This document shows positions 51,860 to 61,239 of a DNA stretch of 64,000 nucleotides, piece after piece; the first letter of the stretch is position 1; each line of letters opens with the position of its first letter. The DNA comes from Bin5 sp965261695 (lineage in GTDB: Bacteria > Chloroflexota > Anaerolineae > Caldilineales > Caldilineaceae), in contig OZ253474.1 of NCBI GenBank assembly GCA_965261695.1, forward strand, positions 2,914,001-2,978,000, written 5' to 3'. The notes under the pieces are model-generated. The model was not told the origin of the DNA. It was given only the letters and a program-made list of their open reading frames with translations, and made no database searches. A program made the position numbers and the translations under genes.

Positions 51860-53923
51860 TCAAGCGATGGCGATGCCTAGTTCGGTACGGGTGGCGCCGT
51901 AAGAAATCTGGCTGATGCGTACCATTACGCGTTCCAGGTGGTTACGGTCGCGGCGAATGGTGTTGATGATCGCCGCATACTCCTGAATCGCTTCATGGTC
52001 GTCACTCTCCTCGGCATCGAGGACCAGGAACTTCATAGCCGACAGATTCTCTCGCTGCCGCGAGTCCCGCAGACGGATCAGAAGTTTGCGTAACGCATTT
52101 TGCACCTCTGATGGTTCTCGCGCCGGCAGCGTCACAATCTGTGTCGTCAGTTGTGATAAGAGGGTGTGATAAATGGGACTGAGGGTTTCCTGAAAGATTT
52201 CGATATCCCAAAGTTCAACGCTGGCCATGAAGCGGTGCAGCGCTTCAAATATCTCCCGGTATTCGATCTGTTTGAAATCCTTGCTGCTCAGGGGATCGAT
52301 TTCCAACTCCTGCGTCATTTCCTTCAGCCATACCAACAGATCCGGGTTGTCGATGAGATGGGCGAGCAGGAAATTTTCCAGCTTTGTTGAGGACACAGAC
52401 GCTGTAAGATCCGAAATGGGTAAGGGTTGTGTCCCGTTGACCTGGCCGACGGGGGCTCCTGGGTGGGCTTCCAGCTCCCACGGCACGCGATCCGGCTGTG
52501 TCTGAGTTGCCTTTCCTGCCGGGGACTGTCCACTCTGAGGCTGTGTATACCGCCGCCGGTGGCGACTTTCCTGCGGCGGTCGGCGCAGGGCGGAGGACGC
52601 GACCTGAACGCGCTGCTCGATCGTCTTTTCTTCAATTCTGACAAGCCGGTGGAGCCGGTGGATATAGTGTTGGCGCTCCTCATCGCTCAGTTCGGCGATG
52701 AGGGGTGTCAACTCGGCTACAGCCTCGCCTTTGCCTTCGGCGCTGTTCAGATCGTACTGGTTGGCGACAATCTCGAAATAGTAATCGACCAGGGGGGTCG
52801 CCTTCTTGACCAGCTCCTGCCAGTCATCGGGATTTTGGCGGATGATGTCGTCCGGATCGCGGCCCTCCGGCAGGGCGCTAATGCGCAGGTTGGCGCTGAG
52901 CCGGAACTCAATCGGTGTGCGCCCGGTTGGTGTTGGGACCGGTTTGGGCTTGCGCTTCAGCGCCTGCCGCGCCTGATTCAGTGCGCGCAGCGTGGCCTGT
53001 TGACCGGCTGTGTCCGCGTCCAATGCCAAGATGAAGTTGTCGGTGTAACGATGGAGCTGGCGCAGCTGATCCGTGGTCAGGGCTGTGCCCAAGCAGGCGA
53101 CGACGTTTTCGAAGCCGAACTGGTGGGCGGCGATCACGTCCATATAGCCTTCGACAATCACGACGCTGTCGGCGTCGCGAATGGCTTTGTAGGCCCGGTC
53201 CAGCCCATAGACAACGTGTGATTTGTGGAAGAGCGCGGTTTCGGCTGTATTCAGATATTTGGGAAGCGAGTCGTCCAGGACGCGCCCGCCAAAGCCGATG
53301 ATGCGGCCCTGGCGATCGTGAATTGGAATCATCAGCCGGTTGCGAAAGGAGTCGTAGAAGGAGTCGCGCTCTTGGTTGTGCTTGACCAGATCGGCGCGGT
53401 GCAGAGGGTGCGGCGCGTAGCCCGCCTGCACCAGATGGTCGCGCAGGGCGTCCCAACTGTCGGGCGCAAATCCGAGTTGGAACTGCGCGGCGACCTGGGC
53501 AGTGATCCCCCTTCGCTGCAGATAGTCGCGCGCCGGCTGCGCCTCCTGGCTGCGGTGGAGTTGGTTGCGGAAGAAGAGGGCCGCGTTGTCGTTCAATTCG
53601 AATAGAAGATCGCGCTCCTTGGCGTTGCGATCGTCGGTCTCTTCCGGCAACTGGACGCCGGTCTCCTGGGCGAGGGTCTGCAATGCCTCGCGAAAGTCCA
53701 TCTTCTCCTTCTGCATCAGGAAGGAGAAGATATCGCCGCCTGTGCTGCAAGCGCCGAAGCAGTGCCACGAGCCGGATTCGGGGAAGACGACGAAGCTGGG
53801 GGTGCGCTCCTGATGGAAGGGGCAACAGGCTTTGAAAGAGCGGCCGGCGCGTTGCAGGGGCACATAACGGGAAATGAAGTCGACGGCGTCGACCCGAGCT
53901 TTGATTTCGTCCGTTACGCTCAT
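51860..53923 (-). CDS. dnaG: DNA primase DnaG
   Basis: A 687-aa primase that synthesises RNA primers at the replication fork. The N-terminal CHC2 zinc finger is visible (CPFHQERTPSF then WHCFGACSTGGD). The Toprim catalytic core has VVIVEGYMDVIA and LALDADTAGQQA. The C-terminal helicase-binding region is less conserved. The ATG at 53923 is chosen because GGGAGT precedes it and homologues start at this point. It sits between an SCP2-domain gene and rpoD. Confidence 0.96.
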   Translation of the reverse strand: MSVTDEIKARVDAVDFISRYVPLQRAGRSFKACCPFHQERTPSFVVFPESGSWHCFGACSTGGDIFSFLMQKEKMDFREALQTLAQETGVQLPEETDDRNAKERDLLFELNDNAALFFRNQLHRSQEAQPARDYLQRRGITAQVAAQFQLGFAPDSWDALRDHLVQAGYAPHPLHRADLVKHNQERDSFYDSFRNRLMIPIHDRQGRIIGFGGRVLDDSLPKYLNTAETALFHKSHVVYGLDRAYKAIRDADSVVIVEGYMDVIAAHQFGFENVVACLGTALTTDQLRQLHRYTDNFILALDADTAGQQATLRALNQARQALKRKPKPVPTPTGRTPIEFRLSANLRISALPEGRDPDDIIRQNPDDWQELVKKATPLVDYYFEIVANQYDLNSAEGKGEAVAELTPLIAELSDEERQHYIHRLHRLVRIEEKTIEQRVQVASSALRRPPQESRHRRRYTQPQSGQSPAGKATQTQPDRVPWELEAHPGAPVGQVNGTQPLPISDLTASVSSTKLENFLLAHLIDNPDLLVWLKEMTQELEIDPLSSKDFKQIEYREIFEALHRFMASVELWDIEIFQETLSPIYHTLLSQLTTQIVTLPAREPSEVQNALRKLLIRLRDSRQRENLSAMKFLVLDAEESDDHEAIQEYAAIINTIRRDRNHLERVMVRISQISYGATRTELGIAIA

Positions 53924-54067
53924 TTTACTCCCTGCACCGGCGCGCCCATACAGTAATTCAGTGGCCAAAACAGGACCGGCGATCGGTCACTTCATACTGC
54001 CCGCCATTATATCTTTGCCCGCATCGTGTGTCAAAGCGAGGGCAACCGACTCTCGGGCCATCGAGCC

Positions 54068-54502
54068 TCAGATTGGCGGGTCTTCTGACTGAATTTGTGA
54101 ACTGTTCGAAGCGCCATCGCTTCGCTGTATGAGCGCGTAGGCCCGCTCTGCTTCACGGAACAGGTCGGCCAGTTTCATGGCGCTGAAGACATTGCCGCTT
54201 GTCTGAATCTCGCCCCCGAACAAGAGATCCTTCAGTTTGCGCCGGCCGCTCCAGACTTCGTGCAGGTTGTCGGCTGTCATCGTCAATTCGAGATTCGCTT
54301 TGCCCGGCCGCGGGCCAAAGAAGATTTCCAGGGGTGGCTGGCGGCCATCCAACAGCACCACCGCGTCCGGTTCGGTCAGCCGCAGACGGATGACAAGATT
54401 GCTGCTGGTGAAGGACTCAATCGCGTCAGGGTGTTCTCTGACTGTGTCGAACACGCGTCGCAATACATTATAGAGTTGTTCGGCGTCGGCGTAGACAGGC
54501 AT
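54068..54502 (-). CDS. SCP2 sterol-binding-domain protein
   Basis: A 144-aa protein with one SCP2-like hydrophobic-ligand-binding fold: LVIRLRLTEPDAVVLLDGRQ, then PGKANLELTMTADNLHEVWSG and a LLFGGEIQTSGNVFSAMKLADL segment near residue 95-115. Such domains bind lipids or acyl groups in diverse proteins. The role here is unknown. It lies upstream of dnaG on the same strand, 145 bases away, so co-transcription is possible. Confidence 0.85.
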   Translation of the reverse strand: MPVYADAEQLYNVLRRVFDTVREHPDAIESFTSSNLVIRLRLTEPDAVVLLDGRQPPLEIFFGPRPGKANLELTMTADNLHEVWSGRRKLKDLLFGGEIQTSGNVFSAMKLADLFREAERAYALIQRSDGASNSSQIQSEDPPI

Positions 54503-54852
54503 GGCATGTTATGATGGTATCATTCGTCTTTGGAAGCAAGAACAGTATAGAATTGCTGCCGCGAGTCTGTCAAAGTCGACGCGGCGCGATCGCGTGTCAG
54601 ATTGCAGGCGCAAGCGGGCGTTCAGGAAAATCCGGACTGCGAAGCGTCGGTCATCTTTTTGTCTGAAGCGGTTTGATCGAGGAGTGGACTGCGGTCTGCA
54701 GGCAACACGCAATGCACGAAAAATGAAAGGTGTTTTTTTGGCATTTCGTTGTATAATAGCAGGATACTGGGATTTCGCTGTATTTTCCCCTTGAATATGT
54801 CAACGTCGGATCCTACTTGTAGGGGAACTGGGCGAGAAAGGAGACCAAAAGG
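54503..54852. promoter_or_regulatory. Divergent intergenic region with a TATAAT box before the bactofilin gene
   Basis: About 350 bases between divergent genes. A perfect TATAAT lies at 54752-54757, about 95 bases before the bactofilin start, but no good -35 hexamer is 16-18 bases upstream. AAAGGAGACC before the start is the bactofilin ribosome-binding site. I see no gene in the rest. Confidence 0.45.
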
Positions 54853-55863
54853 ATGCCGCTTTTCAAACGTGGTAGGAAGCAGGACGAAGAGGATTTACAG
54901 TGGCTTTATCGGAATCTCGAGGAATTGGATGATGATGCACCTGCTCGCGAGGGCGCCGAAGAAGAAATGCCTGCCGCCAGTGACGGAGATGACGTTGGCG
55001 AGGGTTTTGTGATGGAACCGCCGCCGGAGCCTGTGTTATCCGATCCACCGCCGCCGGAGCCTGTGTTACCCGACCTGCCGCCGCCGGAGCCCGTGTTGGC
55101 CGAACCAATGGCGCCGCCGGCGCCTGTTCTGCCTGAGCCACTGCTGCCGGAACCGCCGTCTCCAGAGCCACCACCTGCGGAGATCCCAACGCCGGTTTCC
55201 AGGGAATCTCTGCTGGCCCAGGAGGAAGCTACGCCTAATTCGAACGAATCGCTAGAGAGGAGAAATAGACAGATGAGTGGGAACCGCCGAGAAAACGCGC
55301 CGTTCGCCAATCGCGGCCAGCCGTCGTCGCAGCCGCGCCCGAAACGGCAAGAGTCGCCGCCAGCGGAAACCACAACCGACACGATCGTGGGGCCTCAATC
55401 CTATTTCACCGGCACGTTCCGTTCGGAGAAGGATTTGCGTATCGAAGGAACCGTTGAAGGGGAGATCGACTGCCGCGGAACGGTCATCGTCGCCAAAGAT
55501 GCAACCCTGTCCGCGACGGTGCGCGCCCGCAATATAGAGATTGCCGGTTCGGTCACGGGCGACGTTTTCATTGAGGAACGGCTGCACTTGCGCTCATCCG
55601 GTGAAATGCGGGGCCAATCCCATGCTGCGTCGTTCATCGTCGAAGAGGGGGGCTATTTCGAGGGTGAGATGAAGATGGGCTCCACCGACCAGGAAAATTG
55701 GCCGACGATTGGAAACGGGTCGTCTACCGAGGGGATTGGGCTTGCGATTGAGTCGACCCAGTGGACGGCGAAGCGGGCAGAGAGCCGTCCGGGCAGGCCG
55801 GGCGCCAGCCCGATCGATCCTGGTCGGGAAGATACGGGAAGTGGTCGTCATCGGAGCATATAA
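54853..55863 (+). CDS. Bactofilin-domain cytoskeletal protein
   Basis: A 336-aa protein with a bactofilin (polymer-forming cytoskeletal) domain at about residues 175-275. Typical repeating strands are visible: GTFRSEKDLRIEGTVEGEID, GTVIVAKDATLSATVRARNI, and IAGSVTGDVFIEERLHLRSS. Bactofilins self-assemble into filaments that organise cell shape and wall enzymes. The N-terminal 140 residues carry an acidic patch and a proline-rich PPPEPVL repeat, possibly a partner-binding tail. The tail after residue 280 is low-complexity. A strong ribosome-binding site (AAAGGAGACC, about 54837-54846) precedes the start. Confidence 0.88.
   Translation: MPLFKRGRKQDEEDLQWLYRNLEELDDDAPAREGAEEEMPAASDGDDVGEGFVMEPPPEPVLSDPPPPEPVLPDLPPPEPVLAEPMAPPAPVLPEPLLPEPPSPEPPPAEIPTPVSRESLLAQEEATPNSNESLERRNRQMSGNRRENAPFANRGQPSSQPRPKRQESPPAETTTDTIVGPQSYFTGTFRSEKDLRIEGTVEGEIDCRGTVIVAKDATLSATVRARNIEIAGSVTGDVFIEERLHLRSSGEMRGQSHAASFIVEEGGYFEGEMKMGSTDQENWPTIGNGSSTEGIGLAIESTQWTAKRAESRPGRPGASPIDPGREDTGSGRHRSI
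55018..55107 (+). repeat. Three tandem 30-bp repeats in the bactofilin gene
   Basis: Units at 55018-55047, 55048-55077 and 55078-55107 each encode P-P-P-E-P-V-L plus three residues. They form the core of the proline-rich tail and can vary in number by slippage. Confidence 0.85.
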
Positions 55864-56109
55864 GACTGTTCCGTATGACGGCCTACGCGGCGAAACTCCT
55901 GAATCAGTGTTAACTGCCGACCGGGGCCGCGGCGATTTTGGCTGCGCGCGGGACATCGGGCTGGCAAGCAGTCGACGGTTCAGACGCATTTCCCAGGGTT
56001 GTGTGCATGGGGACGTGGCGCTGCCCTGCCAGCGCGACGGCGATGTGGCTGCTGGTGTTTTGAAGGGTATCCGATGTTGTGGAGGAGAAGCTGCTACACT
56101 TGTCGGAAT

Positions 56110-56865
56110 TCATGACAGAAAAACGAAAAGTCTTACAATGGACATGACAATGTTTTTCAAGAGATTCTTGATGTAATGCGGAATCGATTGTTGCGACTGT
56201 GGCGAAGATGCAGCGATCTGAGAGTAGACTTCGACCTCTTCATCCCCTTCCCAAATCAAGTCTGTCCGGCGCACTTCTTTCGTTGCAACGTGTGAATAGT
56301 TTGTTGGTTGCGCCCAGTAGCAATCCTCACAGACGTTGGTTTTCCTTGCCTGCCAGTTTGGACAGTGTTCACAAGACCATGATTTCGCTCGATTGCACGA
56401 TCCACAGAGCAGTATGTAAGAGGATGTGTCATCTTCCGCATAATCAGGATCGCCAGCAATCTCATAGGGTATTCTATGGTCGATTTGTAGCTCACGAGTC
56501 GAAAAATGACCGTTACAAATGGCGCATTTGCCGTCGTGCTGGTCGAATAACGCTTGTTTGAACCTTCGCGGAAATGCTGTTCTACCTCCAGACCGCCCCT
56601 CTCTGACCTCTGACGGATTGCCGAAACGATAGGCCGCAATGCTGCGCCCGTCGGGCGATCTGATTCTATATGTTGTGATGGGGATCCCCTGATCTCGTAC
56701 ATCCCTCACTGCTCGGGGTGGGTGTTTGTAGCCATATATCTGCTCCAAATCGTTAGTCGTAATGAATCCGTGTTCAAGAATATGCTCCACAACGATTCTT
56801 GAACGCTTGCCGGTGACGCGTTTGAGACGCTCGAGAAATTGGGGCGGAAGATTGGGTGCGGTCAT
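56110..56865 (-). CDS. HTH-HNH restriction endonuclease (type II, putative)
   Basis: A 251-aa nuclease. The N-terminal helix-turn-helix/winged-helix-like segment (about residues 20-85; IVVEHILEHGFITTNDLEQI) precedes an HNH nuclease. The HNH contains CAICNGHFSTRELQIDHRIP (about 114-133), then LLCGSCNRAK, completing a Cys4 zinc site. A second zinc-finger-like CEHC...CEDC pair follows (about 164-181). The C-terminus ends in a basic/hydrophobic stretch. Its ATG overlaps the stop of the adenine methyltransferase gene (ATGA, 56862-56865), and that pairing is the main argument for a restriction enzyme. The recognition site cannot be deduced. Confidence 0.82.
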   Translation of the reverse strand: MTAPNLPPQFLERLKRVTGKRSRIVVEHILEHGFITTNDLEQIYGYKHPPRAVRDVRDQGIPITTYRIRSPDGRSIAAYRFGNPSEVREGRSGGRTAFPRRFKQALFDQHDGKCAICNGHFSTRELQIDHRIPYEIAGDPDYAEDDTSSYILLCGSCNRAKSWSCEHCPNWQARKTNVCEDCYWAQPTNYSHVATKEVRRTDLIWEGDEEVEVYSQIAASSPQSQQSIPHYIKNLLKNIVMSIVRLFVFLS

Positions 56866-57791
56866 ACGAGGGTTAGTTCAAGTTGTGCAGATGACGACTT
56901 CCAGCTGGTCAATTTCTCGATTTTCTTCGCGGCTGGTTCGATACGTTCGATCAACGCTGACGACAGGTAGAGTGATTCATAGGTTACATCCCGTTGCCCG
57001 AGCAATGTGGACTGCGTTGAGCGCCCTGCTTCGATGAGAACATGGACCAGATTCAGTTCTTCGGGCAGCGTTCTGCCATACGTTTTTGACCCCTTCCGAC
57101 CGTCATAGCTCAGCACAAACATTGCGCCCTGCGCATTGAGTTCGGCCAGAAAGCCGATGAGAGCCGACAGATCGACCCCGCTGCAATAGCGGGCATCCCG
57201 CCCGCCTGAAGTGCCCTGATATGGGGGATCCATGTAGAGCAGATCGCTGGCAGGATTCAGGTGGTCGATGGTGGACGTGAAATCGGAAGTGGTGATCCTG
57301 GTTCTGCCTTGCATCAACTGGGAGACCGCATGGATATCTGCTCTCATACTGTGGGGGCGTCTTCCTTTACGCCGATTATCGGGGCTTTGATTGAATTCGC
57401 CAGCCGCGTTGTAGCGCACTGATGCCTTGACGCAGCGCGCGAGCAGGTAGAGAAGCAGGTCAGGAGGATTCGTCGCATTAAACTGGGCGCGCGCTTCATC
57501 ATAGTACGCCCTTTCGCGTCCCAATTGTTGATGCCAGAGCCGCTCATAATCGGACGCGATTCTGTCCGGCTGGTTGACGATCAGGTAGAGCAGATCCATT
57601 AGCGGCTTGTTCAGGTCGTTGAGGTGAAAGGAGTTCGCAAGGCCCGCATAGGCCGCCCGGATCGAAACTGCCGCAGAGCCGGCAAAAGGCTCGATCAGAG
57701 TGTCAATGTCTGCGGGCAGTATGGAAAGTATCTGCGCTGCGATATTCCGCTTGCTGCCCTGATAGGGTATGGGCTGGGGCATTCGCTTCAT
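56862..57791 (-). CDS. D12-class N6-adenine DNA methyltransferase (Dam type)
   Basis: A 309-aa enzyme that methylates adenine N6 in its recognition sequence to protect host DNA. The S-adenosylmethionine site begins PIPYQGSKRNIAAQILSIL (YQGSK motif, residues about 8-26) with IEPFAGSAAV. The catalytic DPPYQGTSGG lies at about residue 185. The ATG at 57791 is chosen because GGAG lies upstream and the family starts with this motif. An upstream frame extension has no homology. It is translationally coupled to the HNH nuclease gene, forming a type II restriction-modification pair. Confidence 0.9.
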   Translation of the reverse strand: MKRMPQPIPYQGSKRNIAAQILSILPADIDTLIEPFAGSAAVSIRAAYAGLANSFHLNDLNKPLMDLLYLIVNQPDRIASDYERLWHQQLGRERAYYDEARAQFNATNPPDLLLYLLARCVKASVRYNAAGEFNQSPDNRRKGRRPHSMRADIHAVSQLMQGRTRITTSDFTSTIDHLNPASDLLYMDPPYQGTSGGRDARYCSGVDLSALIGFLAELNAQGAMFVLSYDGRKGSKTYGRTLPEELNLVHVLIEAGRSTQSTLLGQRDVTYESLYLSSALIERIEPAAKKIEKLTSWKSSSAQLELTLV

Positions 57792-57877
57792 AGGAACTCC
57801 GTATCGACAGCTATCGAACAGGTGTTCATTCAAGGGTACGCTACTTTTCGCCGGCGCGCAACCGCCAAACTGCCTGT

Positions 57878-59263
57878 TTACCCACGCGCGTTCAGCTTTC
57901 TCTGCAAGCGGGCCAGTCGATGGCGCAACTCGCCCTGGGTCTGTGGGGAACGGGTGTGGGGCGGGGTCTGCTCCTGCTCGTGCAAAGCCCATTGGGTCCA
58001 CATGGCCGCCTGCGCCAGATCACCGCTCTGCCATTCACAAAACTTGGCCAGTTCCACATACGGGCGGCTGTCTGGGACGCCCACTGGGTCTCGCACGGTG
58101 GTCAACCACTGCTGCCACACGGCCACCGCCTCTTCCCAGCGGCGCTGTCGTTTGAGCAGCCGCCCCAAACCGTCAAACGTTTCAGCCAGGTCGGCACGGC
58201 CTCTGAGTTGGTCCAGTGCGGCGCGGAAGAGCGTCTCGGCGTTGTCCAGGCGGTCCAGGTCCAACTCCAGGCGCGCCAGGCTGAGCAGATCGAGCGGCTG
58301 CAGATGCCCTGAGCCGGTCGGCTCGGCAAAAGCGCTGTAGATCGCCTCCGCCAGCGCGGCCATCGAGACGATATCTTCGCGATTGTGGTAGAAGACGCGC
58401 TGCATCTGGCGTCCGTCCCCGTCGCGCAGATAGTCGGCGTACAGCTGGGGGATGAGGTTGCCGGGCACGTCGGCCTCTGTGCGAGAATGGCCGAGAACCG
58501 CCCGCTCCAGATTGCTGAGCGCGTAGCTGCCCAGCCTTTTGCGCCACAGCCTGCGGGCCGGGTGCAGGAGGTCCAGATGCGGGGCGTTGCCGTCCAGCGC
58601 CGGCGGCATGCGGACGTCGGCGGGCAGGAAGCGGCTGATGTAGCGGTATCGTCCACGCAGGAGGGGCGCGTCGAAGGCGCGGCCGTTGAAGGTCACCAGG
58701 CTCTGGCAGTTGCGCAGAAGATGCGCCAGTGCGGTCAGCAGGGCCGGCTCTTCGCCCGGGTGGCGCATGAAAAACTGGCGTACAACGAAGGTCGGGCGAT
58801 CCGTCGAACCGTCTGCAGCGCCGTCTACCAACTCGAATGTGCCGACCCCGACCATAAAGGCGTAGACGCTGGCGCCGCCGCCCAAGCCGGTGCTTTCGAT
58901 GTCCAGGAACGCGGATGTGCGGAAACCGGGGCAGCGCTCCAGCCCGTAGGCGGGGTAGAAGTGTGCCAGAATAGACGGATCGCGTTGCAGGAGGTTGGCG
59001 AAAGCGGTTTCTTCGCGCGGGGCATGAAGGGGAGCCGGTTGGATGCGTTCCTGCTCGAAAGGGGCGCAATGCCGGGTGACGAGATAGCAGCGGCCGGCGT
59101 CGTTTTCGACAATTTCGCCCGCTTCCAGCGTTTCGATGGGCGGGCGCTCGGTCTCCGAATCGGCCGCTGGCTGCTCGGGTATGCTCGTTTCGGTCGGCCC
59201 GGTGGCTGCACGCCGACTGCGCAATCGCTGAAGGCGGCGCAGGCGTTCAAGAGTGGAGGGCAT
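57878..59263 (-). CDS. YprB-like RNase-H-fold (DEDD-type) nuclease with C-terminal helical repeats
   Basis: A 461-aa protein of the RNase_H_2/YprB group, predicted 3'-5' exonuclease. After about 60 variable residues, the nuclease fold shows the first acidic motif FLDIESTGLGGG (about 117-128), a FNGRAFDAPLL segment with the second Asp, and HNREDIVSMA with the last acidic residue. The C-terminal part (about 335-461) has TPR-like helical pairs (ARLELDLDRLDNAETLFRAA). Substrate and partners are unknown. It is upstream of the restriction-modification genes on the same strand; whether it belongs to them is unclear. Confidence 0.8.
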   Translation of the reverse strand: MPSTLERLRRLQRLRSRRAATGPTETSIPEQPAADSETERPPIETLEAGEIVENDAGRCYLVTRHCAPFEQERIQPAPLHAPREETAFANLLQRDPSILAHFYPAYGLERCPGFRTSAFLDIESTGLGGGASVYAFMVGVGTFELVDGAADGSTDRPTFVVRQFFMRHPGEEPALLTALAHLLRNCQSLVTFNGRAFDAPLLRGRYRYISRFLPADVRMPPALDGNAPHLDLLHPARRLWRKRLGSYALSNLERAVLGHSRTEADVPGNLIPQLYADYLRDGDGRQMQRVFYHNREDIVSMAALAEAIYSAFAEPTGSGHLQPLDLLSLARLELDLDRLDNAETLFRAALDQLRGRADLAETFDGLGRLLKRQRRWEEAVAVWQQWLTTVRDPVGVPDSRPYVELAKFCEWQSGDLAQAAMWTQWALHEQEQTPPHTRSPQTQGELRHRLARLQRKLNARG

Positions 59264-59345
59264 TGTGATGGTATCGAAGAGCGTTCGGTTCGAATTGAAG
59301 CTCTATTGTAGCCCAGGCGGAACAGGCCGGGAAATTCCCCACTTT

Positions 59346-59375
59346 TTGCGCCGCTTCTGCGCTCTCGACTATAAT
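59346..59375 (+). promoter_or_regulatory. Candidate promoter for recJ
   Basis: TTGCGC (59346-59351), an 18-base spacer and TATAAT (59370-59375). The resulting start site lies before the TTG start at 59422, which has GGAG at 59410-59413. Confidence 0.5.
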
Positions 59376-59421
59376 TGGGTTCGGAGCGTTGTTTCCATCC
59401 AACCCTGACGGAGAATCCCCT

Positions 59422-61161
59422 TTGTCGGCGACTGATAAACACTGGAACTTCCATCCGCCTGCGCCGGAGAACTTCCTGCAGAGCGGTCATGAACATCCGG
59501 TGCTGTTGCAAGTGCTGTACAATCGCGGTCTGCGCGACGCGGCCGCCGTGGCGTCGTTCCTGCAGAGCGAGGATGCTGTCCAGGAGGACCCTTTTCGACT
59601 GCCGGATATGGCGGCTGCGGTCACGCGCATCGTGCGGGCCATCAAAAAGAGGGAGGTCATCTGCGTCTACGGGGATTTCGACGCCGATGGCGTGACAGCG
59701 ACCGTCGTGATGACGACGGCTTTGCAGCGCGCCGGCGCGCGCGTGGGCGCGTATATCCCCAGCCGGGTGGATGAGGGCTACGGCCTGAATGTGGAGGCGC
59801 TCAGGACCATTGCTGACAAAGGGGCCGACCTGCTGGTGACGGTCGATTGCGGTATTCGCAGCGTGGCCGAGGTGGCGGAAGCCGTCGTTCTGGGGATGGA
59901 GGTCGTCCTCACCGATCATCACTCTATCGGGCCGGACCTGCCGCCAGCGCTGGCGGTAGTCAATCCGCGGCGGGATGCGCGCGCGGGGAGCGCTCAGCAG
60001 TTGGCCGGTGTTGGCGTCGCTTATCGATTGGCGCAGGGCGTGCTGCGGGTCGTTTCCCGGCAGCGCTGGAGCCAGCTTTCAGCCGATGAAGCAGCCGCAG
60101 AGGAGCAGGCTCTGCTCGATCTGGTGGCCATCGGCACGGTTGCCGACCTGATGCCTCTGCGGGGTGAAAACCGTTCGCTGGTGCGGAGGGGATTGGCGGA
60201 ACTGCGCCGCGGCCAGCGGGTGGGGCTGTACGCGCTGATGGAGATGGCGTCGGTTCCGCTGGCCGCGGTCGACAGCAGTGCGATCAGCTTTCGGATTGCG
60301 CCGCGCATCAACGCCGCGGGTCGTCTGGCCAGCGCCAAAATGGCCTACGATCTGTTGCGCTGCGATGAATACGGGACGGCCTATGATATGGCCATGGACC
60401 TGGAAAGTCTGAACCAGCGGCGCCAGACGTTGACGGCCGAGGCCTATGTCGTGGCCGAGAAGAAACTCGCGGGTGTGGACGCGTCGGCTGCGCCGCTTCT
60501 GTTCATCGCCAGCGATGAATTTCAGGCGGGAATTGTGGGGCTGGCCGCGGGCAAATTGAGCGAGCAGTTCTACCGTCCGGCGGTCGTCGTCGAACTGGGT
60601 GAGGAGGTCTGCCGCGGCAGCGCCCGCAGCATCGCCGAATTTGACATTATCGCCGCGCTCGATCGGCTGAGTTCTCTGTTGGTGCGTCATGGCGGGCATC
60701 GCCGGGCGGCCGGCTTCACAGTGCGCACGGCGCAGTTGCCAACGCTGCGGGAGGAGTTGGAAGGGCTGGCCGCGCAAGAACTCGGTTCTCTGGAGGATCT
60801 GCGGCCAACCCTGTATATCGACGACGAGTTGGCGATCGATCAGATCGATTGGGCATTGCAGGGACAACTTGCGCGCATGGAACCGGTCGGCCAGATGAAC
60901 GAACCAGGGCTGTTCCTGTGCCGCAACTGCCGGGTACGCAATGTGCGCCGGGTGGGCGGCGGGAGGCATCTGAAAATGGTAATCGACGGCCACGAACATT
61001 CGTCCGTACTGGACGGGATCGGTTTCGGCCTGGGGGAGCGGGCCGCCGCTCTGCACATGGGCAGCCTGATCGACATCGTTTTTCATCTTGAGGTCAACGA
61101 ATGGCAGGGCCGGCGCTCTCTGCAACTCAATGTGCAGGATCTACGGCGCGTCGAGCAGTGA
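59422..61161 (+). CDS. recJ: Single-stranded-DNA-specific exonuclease RecJ
   Basis: A 579-aa 5'-3' single-strand exonuclease acting in recombinational and mismatch repair. DHH-superfamily motifs are visible: YGDFDADGVTAT (about residues 95-106), LVTVDCGIRS, the DHH motif LTDHHSIGPDLPP, and NAAGRLASAK. The DHHA1 domain has RHGGHRRAAGFTV at about residue 420, followed by a C-terminal OB-type domain. The TTG start at 59422 is preferred because GGAG is 8 bases upstream. A longer start at 59389 has its GGAG only three bases away. No partner overlaps. Confidence 0.93.
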   Translation: MSATDKHWNFHPPAPENFLQSGHEHPVLLQVLYNRGLRDAAAVASFLQSEDAVQEDPFRLPDMAAAVTRIVRAIKKREVICVYGDFDADGVTATVVMTTALQRAGARVGAYIPSRVDEGYGLNVEALRTIADKGADLLVTVDCGIRSVAEVAEAVVLGMEVVLTDHHSIGPDLPPALAVVNPRRDARAGSAQQLAGVGVAYRLAQGVLRVVSRQRWSQLSADEAAAEEQALLDLVAIGTVADLMPLRGENRSLVRRGLAELRRGQRVGLYALMEMASVPLAAVDSSAISFRIAPRINAAGRLASAKMAYDLLRCDEYGTAYDMAMDLESLNQRRQTLTAEAYVVAEKKLAGVDASAAPLLFIASDEFQAGIVGLAAGKLSEQFYRPAVVVELGEEVCRGSARSIAEFDIIAALDRLSSLLVRHGGHRRAAGFTVRTAQLPTLREELEGLAAQELGSLEDLRPTLYIDDELAIDQIDWALQGQLARMEPVGQMNEPGLFLCRNCRVRNVRRVGGGRHLKMVIDGHEHSSVLDGIGFGLGERAAALHMGSLIDIVFHLEVNEWQGRRSLQLNVQDLRRVEQ

Positions 61162-61239
61162 GGGCGGCGCCTGCTGCCGCACACAGCGCGTCGGGGTCGA
61201 ATTCTGACGCGCAGTCGAAAGGATCATAAGAGTCCAAAC

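Noticed and set aside
60079..61125. 348-codon minus-strand frame
   Set aside because: Antisense to recJ, which carries intact DHH and DHHA1 motifs.
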